Below are positions 1-8,620 of a stretch of DNA of 64,000 nucleotides, piece by piece. The notes below the pieces were generated by a model. The model was not told the origin of the DNA. It saw only the letters and a program-made list of their open reading frames with translations, and did not search any database. The stretch is from Tunicatimonas pelagia (GTDB taxonomy: Bacteria > Bacteroidota > Bacteroidia > Cytophagales > Cyclobacteriaceae), in NCBI RefSeq assembly GCF_030506325.1, contig NZ_CP120683.1, positions 62,001 to 126,000 on the forward strand, written 5' to 3'. Each line of letters starts with the position of its first letter. Position 1 is the stretch's first letter. The position numbers were made by a program, and so were the translations under genes.

Positions 1-78
1 ATCGGCTTCACCCCCAGTCTGTTTTTCAATATCAGTTTTTAATCTACTACTAACTAAACTTATGTATCAACTATTAAC

Positions 79-155
79 GTCATTGCGACCGAGGCACGAG
101 GGAAGTAATCTCATCATCAGTAGATTGCTTCGTCATTTCATTCCTCGCAATGACG
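79..155. repeat. REP-like palindromic element
   Basis: A perfect 10-bp inverted repeat (79-88 against 145-154, GTCATTGCGA) encloses a second stem (102-111 against 122-131, one mismatch). The order GTCATYGCGA, spacer, GAAGYRATC is the same as in the repeat cluster around the GIY-YIG gene near 58 kb, so this is probably a diverged member of that family. It lies between the left edge and the DUF4249 gene. It could also fold in RNA, but no T-tract follows. Confidence 0.75.
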
Positions 156-182
156 CTAAAAAACACTTAACTACACAGAAAG

Positions 183-1010
183 ATGATTGCTAAAAAATAC
201 GCCATTGGCTTAATCTTACTTACTATTTTCTCAGCCTGTGAGGAAGTACCTGAGTTTCAGATCGGAGAAAGTGCCCCGGTAGTACAGGCCTACCTGTACG
301 CCGGAGAGCCGATAGATGACGTTCGCTTAACTGAGCTGGTGCCGTTTGTGAGCGATGTAGAAGAAGTTCCGGTGATTACCAACGCGGAGATTATAATCAT
401 TTCTGAAGGAAACCGCTACTCGCTTAGTCCGGCTTCGGAGTTGGAAGGAACCTACCGCTACGAGGGGGACGACTTAGCTATTACTTCGGGTAATACCTAC
501 GGACTGGAATTCACCTACCAGGGCGAGCTGGCTACCGCGGAGACGACGGTTCCTTTCCCACCCGAAGAAACGCAGATTTCGCAACCTGAGATTTCGGTAC
601 CCCAGATTCTAACCCGCCGTGATCTGCTTCAGATCCGGGATTCTTTTTCCGAAACTATCGACGTGACTTGGGATAACAACGAAGGTGAATATTACTACGT
701 GCTGATTGAAAATCTGGAAGAAAGCCCCGAAGCCATTGATGTGAATAATTCGCTACCCCGTCAATTCTCCTTTGTCTCCGAGCCTACCCAGGAAAATATC
801 TTTCCCCTTCGTCTGTTTGTACACTACCAACAGTACGGATTGCATCGGGTTCGGCTGTTCCGGGTGAACGAAGAATACGCCAACCTTTACGAATCACTAG
901 AGCAGGATTCCCGCAACCTGAACGAGCCCTTTTCCAACGTCCGCAACGGCCTAGGCATCTTCACCGGCTTTGCCTACGATGCAGTATATTTTGAGGTGAA
1001 GAAACGTTAG
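183..1010 (+). CDS. DUF4249 family outer-membrane lipoprotein
   Basis: The 275-residue product starts with a lipoprotein signal peptide whose lipobox ends at Cys19 (FSAC). It continues as a beta-rich protein of the DUF4249 type, with early strands around the APVVQAYLYAGEP segment. In Bacteroidota these lipoproteins usually follow a TonB-dependent receptor gene and probably act with it at the outer membrane, but the substrate is unknown. The expected receptor would lie left of the window on the same strand, which I cannot see. The start is fixed by the signal peptide. The family call rests on overall resemblance, not on an active-site motif. Confidence 0.75.
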   Translation: MIAKKYAIGLILLTIFSACEEVPEFQIGESAPVVQAYLYAGEPIDDVRLTELVPFVSDVEEVPVITNAEIIIISEGNRYSLSPASELEGTYRYEGDDLAITSGNTYGLEFTYQGELATAETTVPFPPEETQISQPEISVPQILTRRDLLQIRDSFSETIDVTWDNNEGEYYYVLIENLEESPEAIDVNNSLPRQFSFVSEPTQENIFPLRLFVHYQQYGLHRVRLFRVNEEYANLYESLEQDSRNLNEPFSNVRNGLGIFTGFAYDAVYFEVKKR

Positions 1011-1060
1011 TTATTAATCTTACTAATCGAAGTTTCTCGTAAAACGGCCGTCTATAGACA

Positions 1061-1339
1061 CTAACTCGAGCCACCTGATAAGCGTAGCTTTTCTGCATCG
1101 GGTAGTACGTCTTTAAGGCTCAAACTAGAGATCGGTATATCGTTCTCAGCAAATAAATTTTCAAACGCCAGCCGGCTTAGGTTGGCTATCTGAGCGGCCT
1201 TACCTAGCGTGACTTTTTGCTTACGGTACAGTTGAATAGCCAGAGCTTGTTTTATTTGCTACTTCAGATCCTGCTCATCTTCATTCAAAGTAAGCAGAAT
1301 ATCTGCGGGCAGTTCTATCTGAATTGTTTGTACACTCAT
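1061..1339 (-). pseudogene. UPF0175 family antitoxin-like gene, interrupted by a stop codon
   Basis: Read on the minus strand from ATG at 1339-1337, this frame gives 92 codons ending at TAG 1063-1061, with one in-frame TAG at 1261-1259 (codon 27). Ignoring that stop, the product begins MSVQTIQIELPADILLTLNE and contains VTLGKAAQIANLSRLAFENL, a layout typical of UPF0175, a small DNA-binding family often paired with a DUF3368 PIN toxin. No PIN toxin gene follows, so this looks like a relic of a toxin-antitoxin pair. A sequencing error at codon 27 would restore an intact gene. Confidence 0.7.
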
Positions 1340-1371
1340 AGCCACAATTTTGCACAAAAGATACAGCCTTT

Positions 1372-1635
1372 CTAAAGCTTCTCTATCTGCTCTTTGGTTA
1401 AACCTGTTGTATCGGCTATTACTGCACTATCAACGCCTTTCTGCTTTAATTTTTTTGCAATCTCAACATCTCTTTCTTTGAGAGCCTCAGAAATGGCATA
1501 GTCCATTGTGTTTTTATTGTCGCGGTACGCTTTTAAGCTTTCTTGATATGTTTGCATATCTTCTGGTTTAATTTGGCAATTTCAGCCCAGCGTGGAACGC
1601 CTCTTCAAATAATTTTTTGAATACTCTCTCCTGTA
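1372..1635 (-). pseudogene. C-terminal remnant of Rpn/PD-(D/E)XK family nuclease-transposase
   Basis: The 61-codon tail starting at 1557 (TYQESLKAYRDNKNTMDYAI, then helices ending in TTGLTKEQIEKL) matches the characteristic C-terminus of Rpn-type recombination-promoting nuclease/putative transposase proteins. Upstream, up to about 1635, a piece reading LQERVFKKLFEEA and then EIAKL can be followed only by changing frame, so the gene is frameshifted. The PD-(D/E)XK catalytic half is missing. Homology begins within about six bases of the stop codon of the next gene (1639), so the four-gene cassette appears to have replaced or truncated the front of this gene. Confidence 0.7.
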
Positions 1636-1638
1636 GTT

Positions 1639-2280
1639 TTACGGATTTTCAGTAGTAGAAATTAATTCTGGTGGAGATGAAATTAATATTTCTTTAGCTG
1701 TTTTAATATTGCGTATGAGGTTAAAAACTTGTTCAATCTCATCATCAACATTGTCAAGCATTATAGATTCTAGGAAATCGTTATTATTTTTAGCATGTCC
1801 TCCATAGTTTCTTAGATTCCTCATACTTTGAATTTTTAACTTTACGTTCTCGCTAGTGCTTTGATCGTTAAAAATGTTATGACTATCAATATATGAAGCC
1901 TTATCGTTTAAAGATTTCTTGTTTTTGAAATCTTTAAAGTTACGCTCTTGAGCTGTTGGATTGTTGAAACTTGAAGGTGTCTTCCAATTTTCAGTTTCGT
2001 ATACTTCAATAATCGAATTCAACATACTCTCGATAATTATACCCAGTTGTAGAAATACCTCTTTCTTATACTCCGTGCAATACAGTAGTTTACATAGTTT
2101 AATTTTCTCTATATCCTTAGCACCCACATAACTCTTTATTTCTTCAAATTTATGGTGAAGAGGAAAGTCTGTTTCCATTAAACTTCCAATCTTGTCATTG
2201 AAGTAATTGAGATCTGTATCATCTATTCTCTTCTCAGGATACGATACTTTAGAACCTGATTTTCTTTTTTCTCCTCTCAT
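1639..2280 (-). CDS. HEPN-like protein with R-X4-H motif, last gene of the cassette
   Basis: A 213-residue, apparently all-helical protein with a basic N-terminus. I see a helix around residues 75-95 (LGIIIESMLNSI) and then SMRNLRNYGGHAKNN at 152-166, which contains R157-X4-H162. An Arg-X4-6-His motif in a helical protein is the signature of HEPN domains, many of which are RNases in toxin and abortive-infection systems; the segment resembles those in DUF4145-like and AbiC-like proteins. ATG at 2280 overlaps the ATPase stop codon (ATGA), so translation is probably coupled. If the motif is functional this could be the effector of the cassette. No catalytic proof is possible from sequence alone. 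Confidence 0.55.
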   Translation of the reverse strand: MRGEKRKSGSKVSYPEKRIDDTDLNYFNDKIGSLMETDFPLHHKFEEIKSYVGAKDIEKIKLCKLLYCTEYKKEVFLQLGIIIESMLNSIIEVYETENWKTPSSFNNPTAQERNFKDFKNKKSLNDKASYIDSHNIFNDQSTSENVKLKIQSMRNLRNYGGHAKNNNDFLESIMLDNVDDEIEQVFNLIRNIKTAKEILISSPPELISTTENP

Positions 2281-3509
2281 ACTACTAAAGAATCTTTTAA
2301 ACTATCTATAGTGTCTCCATCTAAAACATAAGACTTATCTACGATTCGTGCTAAATTATTGCTAGATATGAGTTGTCTAATTTCTCTTTTTTTAGGTAGA
2401 GTTAGACTTTTCTCAACTTTGTTTATTCCTACTTTTCCACCAAGGAAAAATAAGTTGAATATGAACCTGATTTTATTTTCCGTGACTTCAATATCAGATT
2501 TTACTAGCAAAGAGTTAATCTTTTCACGAAGTCTACCAAGCAGATAATCTTTCATTAAGGAATTATTTATCTTGCATTTTCTTTCAGCAGACAAATTCCA
2601 CAAATCTCTGGAAACACTTTCGACTTTCCTTATGTTACCACCAGTTATATTGAGTAATTTTTTATAAATGCTGTTATGAAAAGGATAGTGACCAACATAA
2701 CGTAATTTTTTTCGAAATTTCTCTCTTATATATTTTTTCAAATCCTCTATTGCTAGACTACTCTTTTCAATAACATAGAAGCGTTGTTTGTAGTCATCAG
2801 ATAACTCATCTATCGTCGCTTCGCAGTTTGGTGTTCCAGCAACAATTAGTGAAATAGAGGTAGAACAAACATCAGCAATAGTTTTAATTGTTTCTAAAAA
2901 CTTCCTCTTGCCATTTTCATCGATTTCGGAAATAACGATTTTGTCAAGCTCATCAATGAAGACGTAAACCAATATATCTAGCTCTTTGAACGCCTGATCA
3001 AAGTCTTGTAAGAATTGTCTAAAATTTTTTTCATTTTTCAGATTATACTTCGCGATCAGATCAGGTTTACTAGTGTATAAGTCTGGGTCAATCCTGTCAA
3101 AAAGCTTTTCTATATCTTCCATGAGTTGCTTTTCAAAAATACTAGTGTCTTTCCGATAAGTAGAACTTGCTAAACCTAATGTATAGCATATTATACCCCC
3201 ATTATACTCCACATAAATTTTATCTTGAATGACCTTAAGTGAGAAGCTTTTACCTTGCCCATATTCACCGATTAGAAATATATGGTTCGGCTGATTTGAT
3301 TCTTCTATTAGTTTAACTCGGTCACTTAAATTTTTGAGCAAACCTATTTCAATATGCTGATGATTTGATTGTACATAATTATCGATTTTATCATTGTTAC
3401 CGGAAGGTTTTAGATCTTTCATAAAACAACCATCAGCTATAGCTACTGACCTTACACTATGAAATGGATTATTTCGTACAGTTATTAGAGTACTTTCAAA
3501 ATTCCTCAT
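2277..3509 (-). CDS. Orc1/Cdc6-like AAA+ ATPase
   Basis: The 410-residue protein has a Walker A motif GEYGQGKS at residues 81-88, a Walker B motif VFIDELDK at 183-190 (D186, E187), a sensor-1-like stretch LIVAGTPN near 221-228 and a sensor-2-like GGNIRKV at 291-297. The order and spacing fit the AAA+ group that includes Orc1/Cdc6 and similar bacterial ATPases. A helical C-terminal part (about 320-410) could be a winged helix. It overlaps the genes on both sides by four bases. It may act as the nucleotide-dependent switch or DNA-loading motor of the cassette. BREX-type BrxD ATPases were considered, but I could not establish that family. Confidence 0.65.
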   Translation of the reverse strand: MRNFESTLITVRNNPFHSVRSVAIADGCFMKDLKPSGNNDKIDNYVQSNHQHIEIGLLKNLSDRVKLIEESNQPNHIFLIGEYGQGKSFSLKVIQDKIYVEYNGGIICYTLGLASSTYRKDTSIFEKQLMEDIEKLFDRIDPDLYTSKPDLIAKYNLKNEKNFRQFLQDFDQAFKELDILVYVFIDELDKIVISEIDENGKRKFLETIKTIADVCSTSISLIVAGTPNCEATIDELSDDYKQRFYVIEKSSLAIEDLKKYIREKFRKKLRYVGHYPFHNSIYKKLLNITGGNIRKVESVSRDLWNLSAERKCKINNSLMKDYLLGRLREKINSLLVKSDIEVTENKIRFIFNLFFLGGKVGINKVEKSLTLPKKREIRQLISSNNLARIVDKSYVLDGDTIDSLKDSLVV

Positions 3510-4261
3510 TCAGTTTCTAATCTATCCTTGATATAATAATATACTCTTCCCCTTATTTTAAATACAGTTTTATCGTCTTTGACTACATTAGGGTTTATTT
3601 CATAAAGTTTAACTAAATTGTTCCTTTGCATGATATTGAGGTAATCAACAAATTGGTCTCTTGAAATAAGATAACCGTCGTGAATATCCTCAAATATTGA
3701 TGAAAGCTTGATTTTACCTTTTTCATTTAGATAGTTCTTTACTATTTTTTTAAACTGATTATACTCAATAACTTCTCCTTTAAACTTTTTTGAAAAGTAG
3801 GTTCTCGAGTTCAAAAAGTTCTTCTTGTTACCTTCTTTAAGAATTTTCAGAAAACTTGATAGGGTCTGTTTACGTCCAATTTTGTAATCCTGTTTCTTAA
3901 GTGACTCGATGAGTTCATTTAGCGTTTCAACGTTATCTTTTTGTACTGAATCTTTAAGTATTTTTAAGTCTGGAAAAGACCTGATACTATGGCTATATAA
4001 GTTTTCATATAAACGTTCAACTTCATCTTCAATTAGCTTTTTTCCTGCCTTAGTAATAATCGTATTTTCGTCAGTCCCCCTTTTTGCCAATTTCATATTT
4101 CTTAAAGAATGTAAATATTCATAAGCTGTTCTTCTTGATTTCCCAACTTTCTCGTAGTAAGCAAAAAATTTCTCGTCACTATCCACAGAATCTAAAACCT
4201 TTAAGATGGTGGGAAGGGATTCAATTTTAATCCCGATATATGGTAACTCTAACTTCTTCAT
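3506..4261 (-). CDS. Winged-helix-like DNA-binding protein of unknown family
   Basis: A 251-residue basic protein. Residues about 25-75 (SRRTAYEYLHSLRNMKLAKR and the following KAGKKLIEDE) look like a winged helix-turn-helix of the kind that separates growth-state or type domains in archaeal-style regulators. The C-terminal part (about 165-251) has a second such pattern, with helices followed by a beta wing near FKIRGRVYYYIKD. I do not recognise the family as a whole. It overlaps the methylase by one base and the ATPase by four, so it is made together with them. Plausible roles are target-DNA recognition or regulation of the operon. Confidence 0.55.
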   Translation of the reverse strand: MKKLELPYIGIKIESLPTILKVLDSVDSDEKFFAYYEKVGKSRRTAYEYLHSLRNMKLAKRGTDENTIITKAGKKLIEDEVERLYENLYSHSIRSFPDLKILKDSVQKDNVETLNELIESLKKQDYKIGRKQTLSSFLKILKEGNKKNFLNSRTYFSKKFKGEVIEYNQFKKIVKNYLNEKGKIKLSSIFEDIHDGYLISRDQFVDYLNIMQRNNLVKLYEINPNVVKDDKTVFKIRGRVYYYIKDRLETE

Positions 4262-5511
4262 TAATATTTCATCCCGGATACAACAAATTCAAAACTAAAT
4301 ACATCTTTTTTATCAGGGTTAGAAGTAAATTTTCCTTGCTCATTTCTATAAGGAGTTAATATTTTAGACTGCACTTTTCTTTTATAAATTTCAACATTTT
4401 TGAATCCGTTATCTTGCATACATTCAATCAAATAATTGGCGTTATCAATCTTCACCTTTTTGTAAGAAGTATTACCGATGACAAAAATACTAACACTTTT
4501 TTTTGACATTATTTTGTAGCATTTACTTACAGTACCCTCCAAGTCGATGAAATATTTAGCAATTGTTAGTGCCTTTTTATTATCAATAGTGCTCATCGAG
4601 TTGCAAATATGTCTTCCTGTTTTATTTAGAGATTTTATGTTATGATTAGATATATTCGTGTGATACAGGCTTCCTATTGTACCCTTTCTTAGAGTCCGAT
4701 AATTATCAGTAAAACCAAGCCAAAGCGTAGACAACTGATGCAAATCGGCATACTCATATGCAGTTACGTATGGAGGACTAGTAACTAATAAATCAATAGG
4801 TGGTATTTTCTTTTTAGTCTTCAAAAAATTACAAGTAACAATATCAGCATTAGCTTTTTGCATCTTCAACGTAGAAATCTGGTAGATGGCTTTTAGCGTA
4901 GCTACAAATTGCTTCTCAAAGCTTGGAATAACATCGGATACCTCTTTCGTTTTGTCTATTTGTGGTTTAATTGATTTAGTTAACCAACGAGATGTAGGCT
5001 TTAAAATATTAGAAAAACAGCATAAAAATAAGTTTTTATATTTTCCATTTGGGATATTAATTTCTATACTGTTCAGTAGATGATTTAGGTCTATGATACT
5101 TTTTTCTTGATACCAATAATTTATTCTTTCGTCTTTTAATAATCTAAAGTCCTGATTCTTTACAGTATCATGATAATACTTTACAGTTTTATTATAATAC
5201 CTTTGAACTGTTTCTGTACAGTAGTAAGTACTTTTCGCTTTAGCTATCAATGTAGCAACCGGATTAATGTCACAACCCCAAAAATTCTTTGCGTTAATTT
5301 TTGATTCTAATGATGTAGTACCACATCCGCAGAAGACATCACCTATTGTATCTACCTCAATACCATTATCTTGTGCATATTTTATACTTTTATTTACTAT
5401 TAGAGAAGGAAATTTTGCTGGATAAGAATGAATTTTATGCAACCATAATTCTTTATTACTTGCTTCACTCCAAAAGCTATTGATAGGGATAGAATCTACA
5501 TTTACATTCAT
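4261..5511 (-). CDS. DNA methyltransferase, TSPPY type (N4-cytosine/N6-adenine class)
   Basis: The 416-residue product has an N-terminal HSYPAKF box at 28-34, an S-adenosylmethionine-binding motif I (DVFCGCGTTS, 58-67) followed by an acidic D81 (GCDINP), and the catalytic motif IV TSPPY at 244-248. Motif I precedes motif IV. TSPPY is more usual in N4-cytosine enzymes, but the modified base cannot be settled here. The stretch between motifs I and IV (about 90-240) may hold target-recognition parts. No restriction nuclease gene lies next to it, and its three partner genes are unusual for a classical restriction-modification system. It is the first gene of the operon, and the promoter should lie in 5512-5640. 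Confidence 0.8.
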   Translation of the reverse strand: MNVNVDSIPINSFWSEASNKELWLHKIHSYPAKFPSLIVNKSIKYAQDNGIEVDTIGDVFCGCGTTSLESKINAKNFWGCDINPVATLIAKAKSTYYCTETVQRYYNKTVKYYHDTVKNQDFRLLKDERINYWYQEKSIIDLNHLLNSIEINIPNGKYKNLFLCCFSNILKPTSRWLTKSIKPQIDKTKEVSDVIPSFEKQFVATLKAIYQISTLKMQKANADIVTCNFLKTKKKIPPIDLLVTSPPYVTAYEYADLHQLSTLWLGFTDNYRTLRKGTIGSLYHTNISNHNIKSLNKTGRHICNSMSTIDNKKALTIAKYFIDLEGTVSKCYKIMSKKSVSIFVIGNTSYKKVKIDNANYLIECMQDNGFKNVEIYKRKVQSKILTPYRNEQGKFTSNPDKKDVFSFEFVVSGMKY

Positions 5512-5640
5512 TGTCTCTTAGTCTCGTATTATCGCTGCTAATATATTCGCTTCTTAAGCTTTTTTCGTATTGATAATTGATTTCATTTTCCAGAAAATAA
5601 AAGTACTCATAAAACACAATTCTTAGCAGAGCACAAACTA

Positions 5641-7083
5641 CTACCTCATCCAGGCTTCGGCTTCAATTTCTACGAGGTAGCCTTCTCCTACCAGTTTGGC
5701 TTCTACCAGGGTGTTGGCGGGTTGGATGCTGCCGAAGCGTTCGCCGTGGGCACGGGCTACGGCTTCCCAGTCGTTAATGTTATTCACAAAAATGCGGGTA
5801 CGCACCACATCTTCCGGCGAGCCACCCAGCGACTCAATGGCTCCCTGAATTTTATCAATCACAAAGTAGGTTTGAGCGGCAGCGTCACTTCCACCGATCT
5901 GCTGAGAGCCGTGCGTAGCCGTAGTGCCCGATACCGAGATACGATCACCGCTGCGCACCGCCCGGCAGTAACCGGCCATATCTTCCCAAGAGGTGCCGCT
6001 AAATACCTTTTGCCGACCACGGTAGGTAACTGGCTCATACGGTCGAGGCATAGAATCCAAGTGATGACTCAGGTCGCCGGAGGCGGTAAGGAACGGGGGC
6101 TTACGGTATTCATCGCCGCAGCCTCCTGGAATGGGATTTAATAGCTGCTGAGCTTGCTGTAGTTTCTGATGGTCTTCAATGTCTAATTGGGTTGAAAAGA
6201 TTTTCAAGTTCTCCTCAACATATTCATTTTGTCCAAGTCTAGCTCCTAAAATTACTCCCCCTACCGCCGGTTGATCTAAAATGAAGCGAGTAGCTACGGT
6301 AGCCATTGGTACTTGATGCTTTTCGGCTACTTGCTTTAGTGCTTGCAGCAGCGGCTGGAACTTCTCCCAGCCCCCCGCCACATCAATAAAGCGTTTGTAC
6401 TTCATCTGCGACCAGGTATTTTCTTCATCTACCTTAGGTTCGGGCTTATCCAGCCACTTCTCAGTCAGAAAGCCTCCGGCCAAGGTGCCGAAGGCCAATA
6501 TCTTCACTCCGTACTGCTGGCAAACCTCGGTCATAGCTCCGTGCGCTCGCTGGTCAATCAGTGAGTAGCAAATCTGATTAGAGACAATCTCAATACCACT
6601 GGCAACCGCTATCCGCAGATGGGCGGCATCAAAATTAGTCACTCCCAAATGGCGGATCAGCCCTTCTTCTTTTAACTCTTGCAACCAAAACAGACTATCC
6701 AGCCATACTGGGTCAGCGTAGTTCCAGGCGTGGAACTGTAGCAAATCCAGCGAATCTGACTGCATTCGGTCGAGGGAAAGCTGTACTGCTTCTCTTACTT
6801 CATTCTTGGTAACCGGACCGGGTTTTGGCACCCACTTAGTAAGCAGTTGTACCGGGTTATCTGGGTTTTGCTTGCGGAACGTACCGGTAATCACTTCAGC
6901 CGAGCCGTAGTGGTCGGCCATATCGAAAGTGGTAAAACCCGCTTGTACGTAAGGTTGCATTGCCTGGGCAGTAGTCTGAGCATCCAGGGTTTGCCCGTCG
7001 CGCTCCATATCGGCAATCTGCCATAGTCCGGTGAGTACTTGAGAGATTTTTAGGTTAGAGGCTAGTTCAGTGTAAGTGACCAT
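5641..7083 (-). CDS. Aldo/keto reductase fused to a RidA-like domain
   Basis: Residues 1-330 form an aldo/keto reductase barrel with the expected tetrad: D57 and Y59 in FDMADHYG, K83 in LLTKW and H118 in LLQFHAW. A linker follows, and residues about 350-480 form a RidA/YjgF-family domain. In RidA the imine-deaminating arginine lies in a PARS-like motif; here the matching spot is PANT (about 455-458), so the arginine is replaced and deaminase activity is doubtful. Substrates are unknown. The ATG at 7083 overlaps the stop codon of the upstream permease by one base, so the two are co-expressed. The fused layout is unusual but reads cleanly without a frameshift. Confidence 0.85.
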   Translation of the reverse strand: MVTYTELASNLKISQVLTGLWQIADMERDGQTLDAQTTAQAMQPYVQAGFTTFDMADHYGSAEVITGTFRKQNPDNPVQLLTKWVPKPGPVTKNEVREAVQLSLDRMQSDSLDLLQFHAWNYADPVWLDSLFWLQELKEEGLIRHLGVTNFDAAHLRIAVASGIEIVSNQICYSLIDQRAHGAMTEVCQQYGVKILAFGTLAGGFLTEKWLDKPEPKVDEENTWSQMKYKRFIDVAGGWEKFQPLLQALKQVAEKHQVPMATVATRFILDQPAVGGVILGARLGQNEYVEENLKIFSTQLDIEDHQKLQQAQQLLNPIPGGCGDEYRKPPFLTASGDLSHHLDSMPRPYEPVTYRGRQKVFSGTSWEDMAGYCRAVRSGDRISVSGTTATHGSQQIGGSDAAAQTYFVIDKIQGAIESLGGSPEDVVRTRIFVNNINDWEAVARAHGERFGSIQPANTLVEAKLVGEGYLVEIEAEAWMR

Positions 7084-8579
7084 TATTCGGGAGGTAAGTT
7101 TAAAAATTGCTGACGGAGGTTAATGCCTTGTTTCTTTAGTCTAAACCAACGAATGAAAAAGAATACTGACGCTAATAGCATCACAATTAGCCAGATATAG
7201 GTAGAATGAAAGTACCAAGCGTCAACCTCATTATGTAGATCTTTCCAGGTATGAATAATTAGGAAGCCCGTAAGCACAGCCGTTCCACCCCAGCCCAAAA
7301 CCAGCTGAACGCTTCGACTTTTCACTATTCGGATGTTTTGAGCGAGCATCGGGTTTACGCGGGTGATTGTAACCAAAGTAAAGCACATTAGCAGGAAATT
7401 CACCATCATAGAGGTGACCATAATATCGATTCCTAAAAAGAAATCACCCGCAAAGTGACTGCCCAAGATACCCACCGTAGCCATTCCTCCACTTAGCAAC
7501 AAAGCTACGTGCGGAGTGTGCCAGACTGGGTGTACTACTGTAATTCTTTTCGAAAAAATACGATCTTCTGCCCAGGCAAACATTAAGCGAGATACCGATA
7601 ACAGCATAGCTGGAAGATCGTTAATTAGCGCGATAGCTGCTCCGGCTACAATGGCTACCGCTAACCCGGCTGGTAGTACGTAGCGCAGTAATCCAGGGGC
7701 AGAGATGTCCTGCTGCATCGCTTCTTGAGCGACAAACTGCCAGGGAACAATACGGTAAACCGATAGCGTGAATAGAAAGTAGAAACAGCCGACCACGGTA
7801 ATAGCCAGCGCAATGGCTAAAGGTAGGTTTCGGTTAGGGTTCTTAGCCTCTCCCCCAGCCTGCGCGATAGAATCAAAGCCAATAAAACTAGAAAAGAGCA
7901 GAGCGGCAGCGGCCAAAAAAGTTGGCCAATGAAACACAGCTTCCGACTCTACGGGCAAATTCCCTCCGGCTTGTTGCACCCCTGTTGTAAAATCATCGGC
8001 ACTAAACCAAAAACCAGCTACGATTACGATAGCCCCCAATCCAAACATGAGAAACATCAACGGAATCAGCGTTCGCTCGTAAGATTTTGCTCCACGAATA
8101 TTGATGAGTACAAACGTCCAAAGCAGTAGCACGGCCAAGCTTATTCGCACCCAGCCCACTTCTAACCAAGCAGCCAAGCCAGACCAGCCTAGTCCGAGGG
8201 CAATGTCTCGGAAAAAGGGAACGACTACGTAGGCAATCACTCCAATAACAATTGATAAGCCGAACCACTGAGAAAAGCTAGCCACAAAACCTAGATACGG
8301 ATGCAACCCTCTACTGGCGTACAAATAGCTCCCTCCGGCCCGAGGCATAGCTGAGGCCAGTAAACTGTAAGCGAAGGCAGCTAAAATAGCCGGAACCGCC
8401 GCTAGTAGAAACGCCGGAAGCACGTAAGGGCCGATACCCGGTACGTTACGCTGAATCATAAAAGGCACTACGTTGATAGAGGCTCCCAGCATGGAGCATA
8501 TTCCGGTAGCGGCTAAACCAAGTAACCCTAGTCGGCGGACTAATCCAGTAGAAGACGTTGAGGTAGTTGTGTTAATCAT
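7083..8579 (-). CDS. APC-superfamily amino acid permease
   Basis: A membrane protein of about 498 residues with at least twelve hydrophobic segments. The N-terminal LGLLGLAATGICSMLGASIN resembles the substrate-binding first helix (G-[SA]-G-like) of the amino acid-polyamine-organocation superfamily. I place the start at ATG 8579 (MINTTTS), because the longer frame would need TTG at 8609 and adds residues that do not belong to the first helix. It lies immediately upstream of the aldo/keto reductase-RidA fusion, with a TAATG overlap. The pair therefore probably imports and processes an amino-acid-like compound. The exact substrate cannot be read from sequence. Confidence 0.85.
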   Translation of the reverse strand: MINTTTSTSSTGLVRRLGLLGLAATGICSMLGASINVVPFMIQRNVPGIGPYVLPAFLLAAVPAILAAFAYSLLASAMPRAGGSYLYASRGLHPYLGFVASFSQWFGLSIVIGVIAYVVVPFFRDIALGLGWSGLAAWLEVGWVRISLAVLLLWTFVLINIRGAKSYERTLIPLMFLMFGLGAIVIVAGFWFSADDFTTGVQQAGGNLPVESEAVFHWPTFLAAAALLFSSFIGFDSIAQAGGEAKNPNRNLPLAIALAITVVGCFYFLFTLSVYRIVPWQFVAQEAMQQDISAPGLLRYVLPAGLAVAIVAGAAIALINDLPAMLLSVSRLMFAWAEDRIFSKRITVVHPVWHTPHVALLLSGGMATVGILGSHFAGDFFLGIDIMVTSMMVNFLLMCFTLVTITRVNPMLAQNIRIVKSRSVQLVLGWGGTAVLTGFLIIHTWKDLHNEVDAWYFHSTYIWLIVMLLASVFFFIRWFRLKKQGINLRQQFLNLPPE

Positions 8580-8620
8580 TGAAAAAGCGAAAATGCAACT
8601 TTTTGCCAATCAATGCCAAT

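Larger units (their letters stand above)
1639..5511 (-). other. AT-rich four-gene cassette (candidate defence-type islet)
   Basis: Four minus-strand genes overlap head to tail: methylase to winged-helix protein by TAATG at 4261, winged-helix protein to ATPase by ATGA at 3506-3509, ATPase to R-X4-H protein by ATGA at 2277-2280. By eye the stretch is much richer in A and T than the genes on either side. It is bordered on the left by two gene wrecks. The combination suggests one horizontally acquired functional unit. A role in defence is inference from composition, layout and protein types. Confidence 0.7.
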
